This document shows, one piece after another, positions 61,288-64,000 of a DNA stretch of 64,000 nt; the first letter of the stretch is position 1, and each line of letters starts with the position of its first letter. Source of the DNA: Siphonodentalium dalli (Eukaryota; Mollusca; Scaphopoda; Gadilida; Siphonodentaliidae); the NCBI GenBank assembly GCA_032622095.1, contig CP136068.1, forward strand, positions 136,843,989-136,907,988. The letters are read 5' to 3'. Position numbers and translations under genes: made by a program. The notes beneath the pieces were generated by a model. It made no database searches. It was not told the origin of the DNA and saw only the letters and a program-made list of their open reading frames with translations.

Positions 61288-61401
61288 CGAGCTCTATTTT
61301 CAAGTCAGGCGTTCGACACATACCAATACAACCAGACATTAGAAGTCATATCTGAGATGGAAACAATACCAGAAGGTCACATGTACCTGGTTGTTACATA
61401 T
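61288..61401 (+). CDS. Exon 4 of the PAN-ILEI protein: ILEI domain, first half
   Basis: A 114-base exon lies between TTCTTTTCTAG| and ACATAT|GTGAGT, open for 38 codons in phase 0 on both sides. It encodes SSQAFDTYQYNQTLEVISEM then PEGHMYLVVTY. The FDTY followed by a helix and a hydrophobic strand ending in TY is the signature of ILEI/FAM3-type domains (Pfam ILEI; also in CEMIP and in the POMGNT1 stem). In those families the domain is extracellular or Golgi-luminal and binds partners or sugars. The strand continues directly into exon 5. Confidence 0.88.
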
Positions 61402-63251
61402 GTGAGTTTATTACACGCTTAATCCTAGAATATGCAGTTCATGCTCTTCCACATTTACAAATCCGTATACTATGTAACATTATTACGTTACATACGCATG
61501 CACCCCTTTGCTGTCATGTGACATAAATGACGTTCCCAGCAACCATGAAACCGGAACTATAGAACAAAATCATCATCACACATTATCACACTGGATAAAA
61601 CAAGCCAGGTGTGTGCCTGAATAAACCTTGTAAGTCTGTTATTTTTAATTCAAGGATTCTAGGACGAGTGTCGTGTTAATGTGTTTGTCGTTACGGCACT
61701 AAGTCTTGTGCCCTCGCGGAAGAATATAACTAGAGGCTGCGCAGGCTAATCGTTGCAATACGCCCAAATACCAACATAATTATGTAACAATCGTAATCTC
61801 GTTCTACCCTTCCGCGCTAGCACTCCTGCCGTATACCAACAAATCCATTAACACACTCCTGTCGTACCAACAAATCCATCCACACACTCGCTACGTTCTG
61901 TGTATTTATTATAATCGTGTTACTCGAATTACAGTGTTCTTGCTGTTCTATATTTACAAATACGCATTCCGTGCGCATTCCGTTGACGTCACACGATATA
62001 AATGACGTTCCCCTCAACCATGAAATTAAATGCACAGGCCAGGTCTAAAGACGCCGCGGTTTCCCCGTAAACCATGCAATATTGATTCGGCGGATTAATA
62101 CTATTTCGAAAAGTCGCGCATGACATCAACACCAAAATTGAAGAATGCAAAATTATTTCTTGGTCCGTTAAATTATTGTCCAACTTCGTTGCACTAACGA
62201 AAATTGACACAAAAACAAAGAGGCAAATTGAGGTACTATATTTTCCGTTGACAGCCCGGAGCGGGCAATACTATTGTATACGGTTATGAAGCGTCTCAGT
62301 CAGCGCTGTAAATGTATTCATTTTGCAGCTTTTTTAAAGGATCTTGATTTGTTACAAAGGCACAAAGCTCTAGTTTTTTTTCACGTGGTATACAAGATCT
62401 TCAATTCGAGATGTTGGGATATAATATTTTACGACCTGTGTTAAGGGGTGTGGTTTTTCTGTCTGCCAAGGACTATTTTCTACCAGAAAAAAAAACGTTC
62501 GTAAACGTCTCATTTATCGGAATGTTCCATCTGTATAAATGTAATTTCTCCTTACTTTATTTATGAAAGATTAAAATCCTCGATAGTATATCTAGACTGC
62601 GCATATTACATTTGACCATTGGAAATATACTATTCGGCTCAATCTTTAGTCATTCTATGACTTGCATTTATGGTTTGCTTTGCTTTAGTCAAAGTTATGG
62701 TATATGAATAAGTTTTAAACATCGTGACTAATATTAGACATGTTTAGCCATAACTTGTTAGTAGAGATGTGTATTACGATGATATTGGTATGAATATATG
62801 CACATGGCGGGAAAGGTCAAGCGATTTTACGTCACCAAATACACACGTTTATAGATATCGACCCAATGTGTAGCATTCCTGTAACCAATAGTGTGTGGTG
62901 GTAACAATCGGCCCACAATACGACCACGCGTACGCTTAATTGGTTTTAATCAAAATATGATGACCCCGTGCAGGTAATCCCATTGCCACACTGCTTACAC
63001 AAAGCCCTTCCTTTTTATTGCGCGTTTCGAATGCTACGCGTTTGGCTGCTTTGGCGGGGGAATGTGGTCACTTGAGTCAAGTAACTTCCGTTGGCAATGG
63101 TAACACACTTTACCAGTTACACGTACATGTGGCTAAACCTGGCCATTTGCTTTGTTACAGTCTAAAGTGTTGTCATTCTAATGATAACATGTTTGACTAA
63201 GTAAAGTTGACTTACATGTAGTTGAGCAAAGTTTTTACTCTTTTTTTTCAG
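61402..63251. other. Intron 4
   Basis: It contains a duplicated segment: ATATAAATGACGTTCCC-type phrases with CAACCATGAAA near 61525-61550 and 61995-62022, each preceded by (T/C)TATATTTACAAATACGC-like sequence. No exon or named element was recognised. Confidence 0.55.
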
Positions 63252-63369
63252 GACGAGGCATCGAACAAACTGGGTAACTTAGTAGATTATTTCACGGAAC
63301 ATTTCGAAAGTAAGCAAATTAGTGAGCTCGGCTTGCGTGACGCCTGGGTGTTGTGTGGAATTAAAGGAG
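63252..63369 (+). CDS. Exon 5 of the PAN-ILEI protein: ILEI domain, second half (gene continues)
   Basis: The acceptor TTTTTTTTCAG| precedes 39 codons plus one base, ending at the donor AAAGGAG|GTGAGT. The peptide begins DEASNKLGNLVDYF and closes with LGLRDAWVLCGIKG. Joined to exon 4, VTY-DEASNKL and LGxRDAWVxxGxKG are the two most conserved blocks of ILEI domains (the usual forms are SYDDxxxKLN and LGFRDSWVFxGxKG). The frame would stay open to 63434 if unspliced, so a terminal exon is an alternative, but the near-perfect donor favours another exon beyond the window. Confidence 0.85.
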
Positions 63370-63789
63370 GTGAGTTCTTGCGCATGTTCAGAGAAATGTT
63401 GCGACTAACTGTCGACGAAATATGTAAAACCAAGTAATGATATAAGAAACATGGTCGAAATGCGAAGGACAGGGCCGAATATATAAGTATGGCTGAAACA
63501 TATGCTAATAATCTACTAACATCTACTAGCCCTTATATATATTATATGGATTATCCCACCCAGTAATAACAGTGTATACTGAACTGGTCTATTATATACA
63601 GTTGGATGGGTGCTCGGGTTCTATGAGCAGGCGACAGACAGACGAAAAGATCAAAATTATTTATATTATTTATTGGTGAAATGTTCAGATAACAAGTTCA
63701 ACAAACAACCTTTTGAACTTATTATCTAAACATGTCATACGGGAACTACTCGTCTATGAGTATTTAGTATATATTTACACACTAAGTGT
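63370..63789. other. Probable intron 5, no feature seen
   Basis: AT-rich sequence. If the donor at 63370 is not used, the last 22 codons of a terminal exon would occupy 63370-63437. Confidence 0.5.
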
Positions 63790-64000
63790 TATTATCACTA
63801 AATCCAGCATTCTGATTGGTCGGCGCCCACGTGGCTATAGTTGCAGTTATTTCTCGGTGAATGCGCAACAGCTTATAACTGCAAGCTCATAACAACATCG
63901 ATACATCATTTGGGGTTGGAAAGACGAACGCGTAATGTTTTGGGCGCATTTGGATTCGCGCAGGATTGACTTAATAAATCATCGGGTTTCAATTGTTCCT
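63790..64000 (-). repeat. Dispersed repeat, inverted relative of 32195-32462
   Basis: TCACTAAATCCAGCATTCTG, GATTGGTCGGCGCCCACGTG and TAATGTTTTGGGCGCATTTG match the reverse complement of the earlier copy. It is cut by the window edge. Confidence 0.88.

Overview
This window looks like repeat-rich, AT-rich nuclear DNA from a marine invertebrate, most likely a mollusc or other lophotrochozoan. The reasons are dispersed protein-coding exons with GT-AG borders, several APE-type LINEs, a Helitron, many hairpin MITEs and an env-bearing Gypsy remnant. Taxonomy is inferred only from the style of the repeats. I found no tRNA, rRNA or CRISPR.

The main host-gene signal is a split gene on the + strand running from 19136 off the right end. 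Five candidate exons (19136-19453, 44856-44943, 52553-52620, 61288-61401, 63252-63369) have good splice sites, and their phases (0, 1, 0, 0, 1) join into one open frame of 235 codons so far. The product would be a secreted protein with a signal peptide, a PAN/Apple-like four-cysteine segment and a C-terminal ILEI (FAM3-like) domain. The four introns total about 43.5 kb and consist mostly of transposable elements. A second possible host ORF, small and secreted-looking, lies antisense in intron 3 (57081-57440).

Layout. 1-1600: a 353-bp satellite in both orientations around a MITE. 1590-4776: a broken LINE. 5747-6246: a TTAA-flanked MITE. 6545-9983: a second LINE interrupted by a Helitron, then GTT/GAT simple repeats. 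11336-15290: TTAA MITEs, a small Helitron, a degenerate GC-richer repeat, a LINE fragment and a palindrome with a MITE at its centre. 18197-18926: an inverted-repeat element just upstream of exon 1. 20125-21790: LINE 3, then a TC microsatellite. 22977-25384: a TTAA element with an expanded minisatellite and LINE 4 inside. 31968-34390: hairpins. 35590-39521: a Gypsy pol/env remnant on the minus strand. 39590-41771: two inverted-repeat elements. 44396-44790: TC-rich DNA. 45400-51831: two copies of an inverted-repeat/minisatellite element, with another element and a hairpin between them. 52078-54787: MITEs around exon 3. 58593-59812: an element with palindromic terminal arrays. 60359-61230: direct repeats upstream of exon 4.

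The mobile elements show clear nesting, which gives a relative insertion order. Several unrelated MITE families are all flanked by TTAA, which suggests that piggyBac-like transposases have been active in this genome.
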